From contig JAFDAM010000006.1 in the NCBI GenBank assembly GCA_019313825.1, positions 1 through 52,857 of the forward strand: a stretch of DNA of 52,857 bases, written 5' to 3'. A program made the translations under genes and the position numbers. Position 1 is the first letter of the stretch. Every line of letters begins with the position of its first letter. Below, piece by piece: positions 26,535 to 34,131 of this stretch. This DNA comes from Deltaproteobacteria bacterium. GTDB taxonomy: Bacteria > Desulfobacterota > DSM-4660 > Desulfatiglandales > HGW-15. The notes under the pieces are model-generated. The model did no database searches. It saw only the letters and a list, made by a program, of their open reading frames with translations, and was not told where the DNA came from.

Positions 26535-26765
26535 GTCATTCTTGCTTCAGGGTCATTTACAATGATAGCAGATGCAATAATTGCGCCGGTGCTTAATCCC
26601 ATACGAGAGGCCTTCAACGCTACACCAGCGACAGTGAGGTTTATTATTACTACCCACGGGCTTTTTGTTGCTATAGCATCCCCTTTCATAGGAAGCCTCA
26701 TAGATAGGATTGGACCTAAAAAACCTCTTATAGGTGGGCTTACTCTTTACGGCATTGCCGGTGGG
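26535..26765 (+). pseudogene. MFS transporter N-terminal remnant
   Basis: The frame encodes FTVFVILASGSFTMIADAII, then FIITTHGLFVAIASPFIGSLIDRIGPKKPLIGGLTLYGIAG. This is the first two transmembrane helices and the conserved loop (GSLIDRIGPKKPL) of a major facilitator drug/sugar transporter. After about 75 residues the homology ends inside the 3' end of the mtaD gene on the other strand. No start codon with a ribosome binding site precedes it. The rest of the transporter is missing, so this is a gene fragment left by a deletion or rearrangement. The rest of the 26334-26746 gap has nothing else I can name. Confidence 0.75.
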
Positions 26766-28084
26766 GCGTCAGAAGAGGGGAGCCATTCCAGGATCTCCCT
26801 CGCTCTATTCCTGGCCCTTTCCATGACTTCATGGATATCCATGATTAACAGGTTTCGATCTTCCATGATCAAACGTCCATTGATGATAGAATGGCTGACA
26901 TCATTGCCTCCGGCGGCATAGACAAGATGGGAATAGGGGTTGTACATTGGGGTCAGGTGCGGTTTATTAACATCAATAATTATTACGTCCGCTTTTTTCC
27001 CTTTCTCAAGAGAACCTATGATATCTCCCATTCCCAGGGCCCTTGCCCCCTCGATGGTTGCCATCCGTAATACGGTTAAGGCATCCATAACTGTAGTGTC
27101 CATATTATCTATCTTGTGGAGTTTTGCGGCCATATCCATCTCTGTGAAGAGATCGAGATTGTTGTTTGAAGCGCATCCGTCGGTTCCGAGACCCACAGTA
27201 ATACCTCCTGCAAGCATGTCGGGAACAGGCGCAATTCCTGATGCCAGCTTCATATTACTCTCAGGATTATGAATGGCCTTCACACTGTTCTCAGCCAGCA
27301 ACCCTATCTCATTATCATTCAGATGAACGCAATGGTCTGCGATCAGATGAGGCCCAAGGATCCCTAATGACCGGAGATGTTCTACCGGCCTTTTGCCATA
27401 CCTCTGTTGGATCTCATCCAGTTCGTTCTCCGTCTCTGCCAGATGAATAATCAAAGGCACTTTGTGCTTTAATGCGAGAGCGTTTGCAGCGGAAAGCAGA
27501 TCTGGGCTGCAGGTGAACAGGGCGTGGGGCGCTACTGCAATGGAGACAAGGGGATCATTCCGCCATTTTTTAATAAGCGATTCCGTGTATTTTAGGCCGT
27601 TTTCAATGGAGCCGTAATTCGGGGAGTCGAAATCATAGAGTACTTCGCCGACAAGGCATCTCATGCCAGCGGCCTTTCCGGCCCGGGCCGCCTCTTCTTC
27701 AAATAGATACATGTCGCAAAAGGTTGTTGTCCCTGACATGACCATCTCAGCGCATGCGAGCAGAGACCCTGTATATACGAAATCGGCGTCCATCCTGCTC
27801 TCTACCGGAAAGATATAATTATTTAGCCATTCCATTAAAGGAAGGTCATCTGCAAGGCCCCTGAAAAGGGTCATGGCCGCATGAGTATGTCCGTTAACCA
27901 ATCCCGGAAGTATAAGGCCTCCTTTGGCGTCAATAACGGTTTTTACATCAAATTTATTTCCAGGACCATCCCCGATATATGAGATAGTGTCTCTTTTTAT
28001 TCCCAGAAAACCGTTCTCAATTATCGAATTCCGGGAGTCCATTGTTAAGATCATTCCATTTTTTATCAGCATGTCAAGTTGCAT
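26747..28084 (-). CDS. mtaD: 5'-methylthioadenosine / S-adenosylhomocysteine deaminase (amidohydrolase)
   Basis: A 445-residue amidohydrolase of the ATZ/TRZ group. Metal ligands occur in VNGHTHAAMTLFRG (HxH), VPLIIHLAETENE, HCVHLND and GLGTDGCASNN (Asp). This closely follows the MTA/SAH deaminase pattern, including SNMKLASGIAPVPDML. The reaction converts MTA or SAH to the inosine derivative. ATG 28084 is chosen because AAGGGGG lies 5 to 6 bases upstream, rather than TTG 28099. The PNP gene lies upstream on the same strand, consistent with salvage of purine thionucleosides. Its 3' end overlaps an MFS gene remnant. Related chlorohydrolases share the fold, so substrate is inferred. Confidence 0.88.
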   Translation of the reverse strand: MQLDMLIKNGMILTMDSRNSIIENGFLGIKRDTISYIGDGPGNKFDVKTVIDAKGGLILPGLVNGHTHAAMTLFRGLADDLPLMEWLNNYIFPVESRMDADFVYTGSLLACAEMVMSGTTTFCDMYLFEEEAARAGKAAGMRCLVGEVLYDFDSPNYGSIENGLKYTESLIKKWRNDPLVSIAVAPHALFTCSPDLLSAANALALKHKVPLIIHLAETENELDEIQQRYGKRPVEHLRSLGILGPHLIADHCVHLNDNEIGLLAENSVKAIHNPESNMKLASGIAPVPDMLAGGITVGLGTDGCASNNNLDLFTEMDMAAKLHKIDNMDTTVMDALTVLRMATIEGARALGMGDIIGSLEKGKKADVIIIDVNKPHLTPMYNPYSHLVYAAGGNDVSHSIINGRLIMEDRNLLIMDIHEVMERARNRAREILEWLPSSDAPPAMP

Positions 28085-28110
28085 AAAAACCCCCTTCAAA
28101 CGGTCCTTTT

Positions 28111-28149
28111 CATACCCCTTTGGTGTGTATACAGTGTCACGTCCTTCTT
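28111..28149. repeat. 39-base direct repeat, copy 1 (upstream of mtaD)
   Basis: The sequence CATAC-CCCTTT...GTCACGTCCTTCTT recurs at 28441-28479 with about five differences. The two copies flank foldback element A4. Both run into related G modules ending in CTTCG (28141-28184 and 28470-28512), also found at 929-973 and, reversed, at about 44640-44680 and 48510-48555. Confidence 0.6.
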
Positions 28150-28246
28150 AGACCGCAGTGCGGGATCTTCGATAGGTGTGTCGCAGATTCCCGCCTTTTT
28201 AGCGGGAGGCCAGAGAAAAATGGCTCTTTCTTGAAATGGATTCTAA

Positions 28247-28431
28247 TCCGCCAATGACCATCTCTTCAAGGCGATATCTACTACCTATCGAGGAAGTGGT
28301 CAATACATGGGTTTTAGCAAGTCAGTTGCAGATTAAAGGGATTCAAAGGCATAAAACCCAAATATTTGACCACTGAAGAGGCCAGTGGAATTTCAAAAAG
28401 ATATCGCCTTGAAGAGACAGCCATTGTCTCC
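28247..28431 (+). repeat. Family A foldback element, copy A4 (between PNP and mtaD)
   Basis: This is the best-preserved copy (185 bp). The outer arms 28247-28278 and 28400-28431 include TCTCTTCAAGGCGATATC and its complement. The inner arms GTGGTC...GGGTTTTA and TAAAACCC...GACCAC pair. A local hairpin CCACTG...CAGTGG precedes GAATTT. The element lies between two minus-strand genes of one salvage pathway and, with the flanking direct repeats, fills the 28085-28516 spacer. Confidence 0.8.
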
Positions 28432-28440
28432 TTTGATAAA

Positions 28441-28479
28441 CATACTCCTTTACGGTGTATGCAGTGTCACGTCCTTCTT
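28441..28479. repeat. 39-base direct repeat, copy 2 (downstream of PNP)
   Basis: Second copy of the sequence at 28111-28149. It differs at about five positions and is followed by CCCGTTCTGTGG and a CTTCG-containing tail that reaches nearly to the PNP stop codon at 28517. Confidence 0.6.
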
Positions 28480-28516
28480 CCCGTTCTGTGGAAAAACTTC
28501 GGTAGGCGTGGATAAT

Positions 28517-29335
28517 TTACTCAGGCAGATCCCCAATGATCCTTTCCCACAGGTCCGCAAGCTTAGGGCCAGCTGTATTGGCAGTGGCAACAACCTCTTC
28601 AATGGAGGTCTTCTCCATACAATCGGGATTATTTACATTAGTTATAGCAACAATCACCGTTATCTTTAGACCACAGTGCACACCGGCAATGACCTCTGAT
28701 ACTGTGGACATCCCCACTGCATCAGCTCCGATCATTCTGAGAAAACGGGTTTCAGCAGGTGTTTCAAGGCTCGGACCTGTAATCCCGACATACACTCCAT
28801 GCCTTAGTTCAATCCCTGCCTTTAAGGCTTTCTTCCCTGCAAGGGCGATTAGATCACGGTCATAGACTTCTAACATATCTGGAAAACGAGGGCCAAACTG
28901 CTCCAAGTTATGGCCGATTAACGGATTTGTACCGGTCAGATTGATATGGTCGGTCACGATCATCAGATCGCCCGGCCTGAACTGAGGATCCAGGCCTCCT
29001 GCTGCGCTGGAGATAAAGAGGCGGCTGATTCCTATATTGGACATCACTCTTATGGGAAAGGTTATATTTTGCGGGGTATAGCCTTCGTAGATATGAAATC
29101 GCCCCTCCATTGCCATAACCGACCTGTTTGCCAGTTTTCCGGAGACAAGCGTCCCTTTATGTCCCAGGGTAGTTGAAGTTGGGAAATGGGGTATCTCTTT
29201 GTATGGAAGCCGGAAGTCTACCTCTATCTTTTCAGTCAGATTTCCAAGACCGGTTCCGGTGATCATGCCGATTTCAGGAGAACCCTTTATCTTTGAAGAC
29301 AAGAAATCAGTGGCAGCCTGAATCTCTTTTAGCAT
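28517..29335 (-). CDS. Purine-nucleoside phosphorylase (trimeric, class I)
   Basis: A 272-residue member of the trimeric PNP family (PunA/MtaP type). It cleaves inosine, guanosine or deaminated thionucleosides with phosphate. Motifs: GMITGTGLGNLTEKIEV (phosphate loop), HKGTLVSGKL, MEGRFHIYEGYTPQ, GPSLETPAETRFLRMIGADAVGMSTVSEVI (base and ribose site) and AITNVNNP. The Asn in the last motif favours 6-oxopurines. ATG 29335 has GGGAGG 8 bases upstream; earlier in-frame codons have none. Paired with mtaD downstream, it would act on 5'-methylthioinosine or inosine. Confidence 0.92.
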   Translation of the reverse strand: MLKEIQAATDFLSSKIKGSPEIGMITGTGLGNLTEKIEVDFRLPYKEIPHFPTSTTLGHKGTLVSGKLANRSVMAMEGRFHIYEGYTPQNITFPIRVMSNIGISRLFISSAAGGLDPQFRPGDLMIVTDHINLTGTNPLIGHNLEQFGPRFPDMLEVYDRDLIALAGKKALKAGIELRHGVYVGITGPSLETPAETRFLRMIGADAVGMSTVSEVIAGVHCGLKITVIVAITNVNNPDCMEKTSIEEVVATANTAGPKLADLWERIIGDLPE

Positions 29336-29456
29336 TATATACGCCTCCCTATAGACTCCCGATATATTATTCCCCATAAGTTAGTTCCCATGAAAAGTCA
29401 ATAATTTATAGGGGGATAGATATGAGGGACCTTAAATATAGATGAATAAAAAATGC

Positions 29457-29484
29457 TTGACAAATTTGTAAATATATGTAAGTT
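29457..29484 (+). promoter_or_regulatory. Probable promoter of the lytic transglycosylase gene
   Basis: TTGACA (29457-29462) and, 16 bases later, TAAGTT (29479-29484). The -10 box is preceded by TG at 29477-29478. The GTG start of the gene is 31 bases downstream. Confidence 0.45.
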
Positions 29485-29514
29485 AAAGGCAGTTTTTCTT
29501 AAGGGAGGCTAAAA

Positions 29515-30138
29515 GTGGATATCGAATCACTATTAAAATACTCCACGGATCGTATTTCCCGTGGAGTATTTATTATAATAATAATATTCTGCATAGTAGG
29601 TTTTCCCTACCAGGGAATTCAGTCGGACATGAAACCGGTCCTCAAAGGACCACGTCCTTACATATTCAACTCTGCTGATACCGGTTCCCCGAATAGATAT
29701 ACGCGTCTTAAAACCAGTAAAAGAGAGCATATTTTTTTCCCTATCATTATTAAGGCTTCTAATCGATATAGCGTTGACCCGGCACTTGTACAGGCGATCA
29801 TTATGGCCGAGTCCGGTTACAATCCCATGGCTGTTTCAAAAAAAGGCGCTATGGGGCTCATGCAGCTCATGCCGGCTACAGCTGTTTACCTTGGCGTGGA
29901 GGATTCTTTTAATCCGGAGCATAATGTAAACGCGGGTGTAAGGTACCTTAAAAAATTACTGAATCAGTTTGAAGGGGACCTGCTATTGGCTGTTGCGGCC
30001 TATAATGCCGGAAGCGCAAACGTCAGGAAATACCAAGGGATTCCACCATATAAGGCCACTCGGTACTATGTTAAAAAAGTCCTTGAATACTATCAGTATT
30101 ATCAAAAAGAGATAGAGCAAAAAGGTAGTAAGATCTAA
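29515..30138 (+). CDS. Lytic transglycosylase (SLT domain)
   Basis: A 207-residue protein with an N-terminal membrane segment (GVFIIIIIFCIVGFP, about 17-31) and a C-terminal SLT/MltE-like domain. The catalytic Glu lies in IIMAESGYNPMAVSKKGAMG, followed by LMQLMPATA, the NVNAGVRYLKKLL motif and AAYNAGSANVRKY. It cleaves peptidoglycan glycan strands to give 1,6-anhydromuramyl products. The start is GTG 29515, eight bases after GGGAGG. It is transcribed away from the PNP gene and followed by a strong hairpin at 30226-30261. Confidence 0.92.
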   Translation: MDIESLLKYSTDRISRGVFIIIIIFCIVGFPYQGIQSDMKPVLKGPRPYIFNSADTGSPNRYTRLKTSKREHIFFPIIIKASNRYSVDPALVQAIIMAESGYNPMAVSKKGAMGLMQLMPATAVYLGVEDSFNPEHNVNAGVRYLKKLLNQFEGDLLLAVAAYNAGSANVRKYQGIPPYKATRYYVKKVLEYYQYYQKEIEQKGSKI

Positions 30139-30225
30139 TCCTTATCACTTCCTTATTAAAACGCCCTGATTCTATTTATTTTGTTCACGGGAATCTGATA
30201 TCCCCTATGGGGAAGTAGGTCCAGG

Positions 30226-30261
30226 GCAGATAGGGCAGTCTTGTCCGGCTGCCCTATCTGC
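30226..30261 (+). terminator. Strong hairpin after the transglycosylase gene
   Basis: GCAGATAGGGCAG (30226-30238) pairs perfectly over 13 bp with 30249-30261 around a 10-base loop. The downstream sequence (TATGTATTGATGTTAT) is only moderately U-rich. It is the longest perfect local stem among the hairpins in the window. Confidence 0.7.
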
Positions 30262-30392
30262 TATGTATTGATGTTATAACCGTAAATAGTGAATACTTGG
30301 CTTTTGTTCTTGACCTACATATCTCCAGCCTAATATATACAATCTCGGTAACTTCCAATCGTTGAGATACAATACGTTTTCCAGGGACTAGG

Positions 30393-31325
30393 ATGAATAA
30401 TAGGAAACAGGATAAAAGTGTAAGGGCCATCTCAAAAGAGATGAAAATTGATCTACATATTCATTCCAGATGCTCTGATGGGCAAATGGATCTTCGCGAA
30501 ATATTCGAAGAGGCCAGAAAAAGAGAGATTGGGCTGATCTCCATAACAGATCATGACTCCCTAGATTGTCAGGAGGAAGCAGAGATACTGGCAGCCGAGT
30601 ACGGCATACAATACATCTATGGGCTGGAGTTAAGCGTCTCCTTCTCACATCCCGGATACAGGGAATCAAAACCTGTATCTCTCGATTTTCTTGCCTATGA
30701 GTATGACATCCATTATCCGCCTCTTAACCGTAAACTTACAGAACTGAGAGAATACAGACAGAATAGGGCTGAGCAAATACTTGAAAAGATAAACCGGGAG
30801 TTGGCCAGGGAGGATCTGCAGGAATTTACGCACAAAGACCTGGAAGAGATTCGGGATTCGATGGACGGAGCCTTCGGGCGTCCCCATATAGCCGATCATA
30901 TGGTAAAAAAGGGCGTAGTTGCAAGCAGACAGGAGGCATTTGATAGATACCTGGTCAGATGCAATGTGCCCAAGATGCCTTTAACCCTTACTGAGGCATC
31001 AAAGCTTGTAAAAGGCGCGGGTGGGAGATTGATGCTGTCCCATCCAAACCATCCCAGGGGGACTTCCCTCATCAAGCTCACTCGCGATCTCAAAGAGCAA
31101 CAGAAGATAGTTGAAGAGACAATGCTGTCATACATAGACGGTATCGAATGCTGGCATTCTGAGCATGACCGGGAAACAACAGAGTCATACCTCGCATTTG
31201 CAAGGAGATTGGGTTTGATGGTTACAGGGGGGTCTGATTGCCATCAGCAGCCTGTTATTCTAGGCACGGTGAATATCCCCTATTACGTAGCCGAGCAGTT
31301 CAGTATCGACATAAAAGGAGAATGA
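30393..31325 (+). CDS. PHP-domain phosphoesterase (RNase AM / nucleoside bisphosphate phosphatase type)
   Basis: A 310-residue member of the PHP family close to YciV/TrpH. Metal-binding motifs appear in order: IDLHIHSRCSDG, SITDHDS, GLELSV, LMLSHPNHPRG and TGGSDCHQ. Enzymes of this group hydrolyse 3',5'-bisphosphonucleotides or short 5'-monophosphate RNAs. ATG 30393 has AGGG 6 bases upstream; an internal ATG at 30441 would also retain the fold. It heads a run of closely spaced genes (31327, 32404, 33036, 33910, 34131, 35491). Confidence 0.9.
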   Translation: MNNRKQDKSVRAISKEMKIDLHIHSRCSDGQMDLREIFEEARKREIGLISITDHDSLDCQEEAEILAAEYGIQYIYGLELSVSFSHPGYRESKPVSLDFLAYEYDIHYPPLNRKLTELREYRQNRAEQILEKINRELAREDLQEFTHKDLEEIRDSMDGAFGRPHIADHMVKKGVVASRQEAFDRYLVRCNVPKMPLTLTEASKLVKGAGGRLMLSHPNHPRGTSLIKLTRDLKEQQKIVEETMLSYIDGIECWHSEHDRETTESYLAFARRLGLMVTGGSDCHQQPVILGTVNIPYYVAEQFSIDIKGE

Positions 31326-31326
31326 T

Positions 31327-32325
31327 ATGAGTTCCATTATAGATGACCTTCTGAACCCGGATGCCCTTCCTGATGATACTGAAAAGGTCTCACTTGTTCA
31401 GACCCATATATCCATAGTCCTTGTGGCTGACGAGTTTGTCTATAAGATTAAAAAACCGGTGGATTTCGGATTTTTGGATTTCTCCACCCTGGAAAAGAGG
31501 CATTATTTCTGCCTTCAGGAGATCAATCTGAACAGACGCCTGTCAAAAGACCTATATCTCGGAGTATTGCCCGTTTTGTTTGATGAAGGGACACATAGCA
31601 TAGGTGAGGGTAGGGGAGAAGTAGTGGACTATGCTGTTAAGATGAAGAGGATACCTGATGAGATGCTCATGAAATCACTGTTCGAAAGGGGTGAACTCAA
31701 GACTGAACACCTAAAAGAGGTTGCCCGTGTCCTGGCCGGATTTCACCTTACTGCCAACCGCTCTCCTGAGATCGATGAATTTGGAAAGCCGGATATGTTT
31801 CGAATAAATACAGATGAAAATTTCGAACAGACAGAGAGATACATAGGTGCAACTATTGAGAGGAAAGATTATAACGCGCTGAATCAATGGACAGACGGTT
31901 TTTATCATGAGAACAAGGACAGCTTCCATGAGCGAATCAGATCAGAGAAGATACGGGACTGTCACGGTGATCTTCATATGGAACATGTCTGCCTGGCAGA
32001 TCCAATCTCTATTTTTGACTGTATTGAATTCAATGACCGCTTCCGTTATACTGACACACTAGCTGATATCGCTTTCCTGTTAATGGACCTGGAATATAGA
32101 GGCAGAAAAGATCTTGCCGATATGCTATGGGGTTTTTATACGGAGATAGCGGGCGATAGCAATATGGATTCATTGCTCACCTTTTATAAGGTCTATCGTG
32201 CCTATGTAAGGGGCAAGGTAAACAGTTTCCAGATCGATGATGACCAGATAGCGCGGGACAAAAAAAAAGAGGCTGTTCAGACTGCCAGAGAATACTTTCG
32301 ACTCGCCAGAAGGTATATAGAATAA
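31327..32325 (+). CDS. Aminoglycoside phosphotransferase-like kinase
   Basis: A 332-residue protein with the APH/choline kinase fold. N-lobe: FVYKIKKPVDFGFLDFS, with an invariant Lys; catalytic loop RDCHGDLHMEHV (His-Gly-Asp); DIFD-like metal motif ISIFDCIEFNDRFRYTDTLADIAF. In many proteobacteria this domain is fused to a C-terminal P-loop kinase; here that domain is a separate gene 78 bases downstream. The substrate of the family is not known. An AAGGAGA sequence precedes ATG 31327; the PHP gene ends 1 base earlier. Confidence 0.88.
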   Translation: MSSIIDDLLNPDALPDDTEKVSLVQTHISIVLVADEFVYKIKKPVDFGFLDFSTLEKRHYFCLQEINLNRRLSKDLYLGVLPVLFDEGTHSIGEGRGEVVDYAVKMKRIPDEMLMKSLFERGELKTEHLKEVARVLAGFHLTANRSPEIDEFGKPDMFRINTDENFEQTERYIGATIERKDYNALNQWTDGFYHENKDSFHERIRSEKIRDCHGDLHMEHVCLADPISIFDCIEFNDRFRYTDTLADIAFLLMDLEYRGRKDLADMLWGFYTEIAGDSNMDSLLTFYKVYRAYVRGKVNSFQIDDDQIARDKKKEAVQTAREYFRLARRYIE

Positions 32326-32403
32326 TCAATCGTTTTTTTCAAGTAATGAAATACGGTTTAAGGACGATATATAGGATACAATTCATATTTAAGGAGTGTT
32401 TTC

Positions 32404-33006
32404 GTGAAAGAACCATTTATTGATTTTATGGAAAAGGAGTTGGGGGCGGAAGCAGTATTAATAGCCTGCGGACTTCCCGCATCTTACAAGACTGAAACCA
32501 CCGAGGTTCTTGCAAAGATAAAAAACTACCATGTGTTAAGGACCGATATGATAAGACTTGAGGTCCTGAGAAATGAGGATATATTTGACGAGAAGGTGGC
32601 ATCAAGTATGGAAAAGAGAACGCTGGTATATGATGAGATGTTCAGAATGGCTGATGAACTTGCAGGCAAGGGGAAAGGGATCATTCTGGATGCCACTTTT
32701 GTTACCCAGACACTGAGGAGACGCGCTGCTGATGTTGCTGCAAGACACGACAAAACATTTGTGATTCAACAGACTCAATGTCCCCAGGAGGTGTCTGTCG
32801 GCAGGATATTGAAGAGGACAAAAGACAACTACGAATCTAATGCCCTTACTGAACAGGCCTATCTGAATAATAAGAAAAAATTTGAGACTGTTGATCTTGA
32901 GGACCTGAAAAGGTCATTTCCCTTCCTGAACATCGTGCATCTATTGGTGGACACAACATCCGATTTAGAGGATGAGTGGTTTGTTATTGATAAGGTTACC
33001 CGATAG
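32404..33006 (+). CDS. P-loop kinase-like protein with altered Walker A motif
   Basis: A 200-residue AAA_33-type nucleotide kinase homologue. It is equivalent to the C-terminal half of the fused APH/ATP-binding proteins. The segment corresponding to Walker A reads CGLPASYKTETT, with Tyr where the usual G-K-S/T Gly stands. The Walker B-like segment IILDATFVT and a lid RILKRTKDNYESNAL are intact. Lys and Thr are kept, so nucleotide binding may persist, but the Tyr would be unusual. The start is GTG 32404 with AAGGAG 7 bases upstream. Confidence 0.8.
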   Translation: MKEPFIDFMEKELGAEAVLIACGLPASYKTETTEVLAKIKNYHVLRTDMIRLEVLRNEDIFDEKVASSMEKRTLVYDEMFRMADELAGKGKGIILDATFVTQTLRRRAADVAARHDKTFVIQQTQCPQEVSVGRILKRTKDNYESNALTEQAYLNNKKKFETVDLEDLKRSFPFLNIVHLLVDTTSDLEDEWFVIDKVTR

Positions 33007-33035
33007 CTTTATTCTATTAAGAGGTGATTTTTCCC

Positions 33036-33923
33036 ATGTCTTATAACACAGTCGGTATTATCTATAGGCACGGTTTTAAGCCCGCAATAGTACAGGCCGA
33101 AAAACTTGAAAAATGGTTAACTGATAAGGGCATAACCGTTTTTTCAGAGGAGATAGGCCTAAAAGGCAAGATGGAGGGCTGCCAGGAAGAGTCCTCCAAT
33201 ATCCCGGATTCATTGGATTGGGTTATCGTCCTTGGAGGGGATGGAACCTTGCTTGGAGCAGCGCGCAGAGTGGGCAGATACGGTGTTCCGATCCTGGGGG
33301 TCAATTTGGGCGGTCTGGGTTTCCTGACCGGAATTTCCCTCAACAGACTCTATTCTGCCATTGAAATGATACTCCAGGACCAGTTGGAAGTAGAGAACAG
33401 GTTAATGCTTGAGGCAAAGGTTATTCGCATGGAAGAAGAGGTCTGCCGTTTCATTTGCCTTAATGATATTGTGATAAACAAAGGCGCGCTTGCCAGAATT
33501 ATTGACCTGGATGTGTTTATAAACAAACAGTTTCTGACTACCTTCAGGGCCGATGGGCTTATAATATCCACTCCCACAGGCTCAACAGCATACAACCTGG
33601 CTGCCGGAGGTCCAATACTCTATCCAACCATGGCAAATATAATCTTGACCCCCATATGCCCCTTTACCCTTACAAATCGACCCATAATCCTGCCCGAATC
33701 AGATACCGTATCCATAATGATGGACAAGGAGATTGAAGAACGGGTCTGTATGACATTTGACGGACAGGTTGGGTTTGATCTTCTTTATGGCGATGAGGTG
33801 GTGATTTCCAAGTCTGAAGAGGGGATAAAGCTGTTTAAATCTCCTGACCAGACATATTTTGAGATTTTACGTACAAAACTGATGTGGGGAGGGGCAACAT
33901 ACAATAAAGATGGAGACAATTAA
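33036..33923 (+). CDS. nadK: NAD kinase
   Basis: Phosphorylates NAD to NADP. The 295-residue product has the GGDGT motif (VLGGDGTLLGAARR), NLGGLGFLT, and the conserved TPTGSTAYNLAAGGPIL, which contribute to NAD and polyphosphate/ATP binding. ATG 33036 is chosen because GAGGTGA lies about 9 bases upstream; the 33024 start is in frame but places the site too close. It overlaps the DUF4911 gene by 14 bases. Confidence 0.96.
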   Translation: MSYNTVGIIYRHGFKPAIVQAEKLEKWLTDKGITVFSEEIGLKGKMEGCQEESSNIPDSLDWVIVLGGDGTLLGAARRVGRYGVPILGVNLGGLGFLTGISLNRLYSAIEMILQDQLEVENRLMLEAKVIRMEEEVCRFICLNDIVINKGALARIIDLDVFINKQFLTTFRADGLIISTPTGSTAYNLAAGGPILYPTMANIILTPICPFTLTNRPIILPESDTVSIMMDKEIEERVCMTFDGQVGFDLLYGDEVVISKSEEGIKLFKSPDQTYFEILRTKLMWGGATYNKDGDN

Positions 33924-34131
33924 ACATGTTTTCCAGGTAGACCGCCGGGAGATCAACTACCTTCGAGTTATTATCGAATCCTATGACGGGATGGCAGTTG
34001 TAAGAACGATTGACCCCCATGCCGCGCTCATTGAACTGCAGGTATCTCCCGGATGTGAGGACCTGATCTTTGAACTGGTGAACTCGCTGAGAAAAAATGA
34101 GGATATTCGAATGGTTGAGGTTTTTCTGTAG
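33910..34131 (+). CDS. DUF4911 family small protein
   Basis: A 73-residue protein (beginning METIKHVFQVDRREINYLR) matching the DUF4911 pattern seen between nadK-like genes and miaB in deltaproteobacteria. Conserved-looking features are YDGMAVVRTIDPHAALIEL and a short helix ending in MVEVFL; the fold looks like a ferredoxin-like alpha/beta sandwich. The function is unknown. Overlaps with both neighbours (14 bases with nadK, 1 base with miaB) indicate translational coupling. Confidence 0.8.
   Translation: METIKHVFQVDRREINYLRVIIESYDGMAVVRTIDPHAALIELQVSPGCEDLIFELVNSLRKNEDIRMVEVFL

Noticed and set aside
28536-29176. Plus-strand frames over the PNP gene
   Set aside because: They are antisense shadows of the PNP coding frame, which has clear family motifs on the minus strand.
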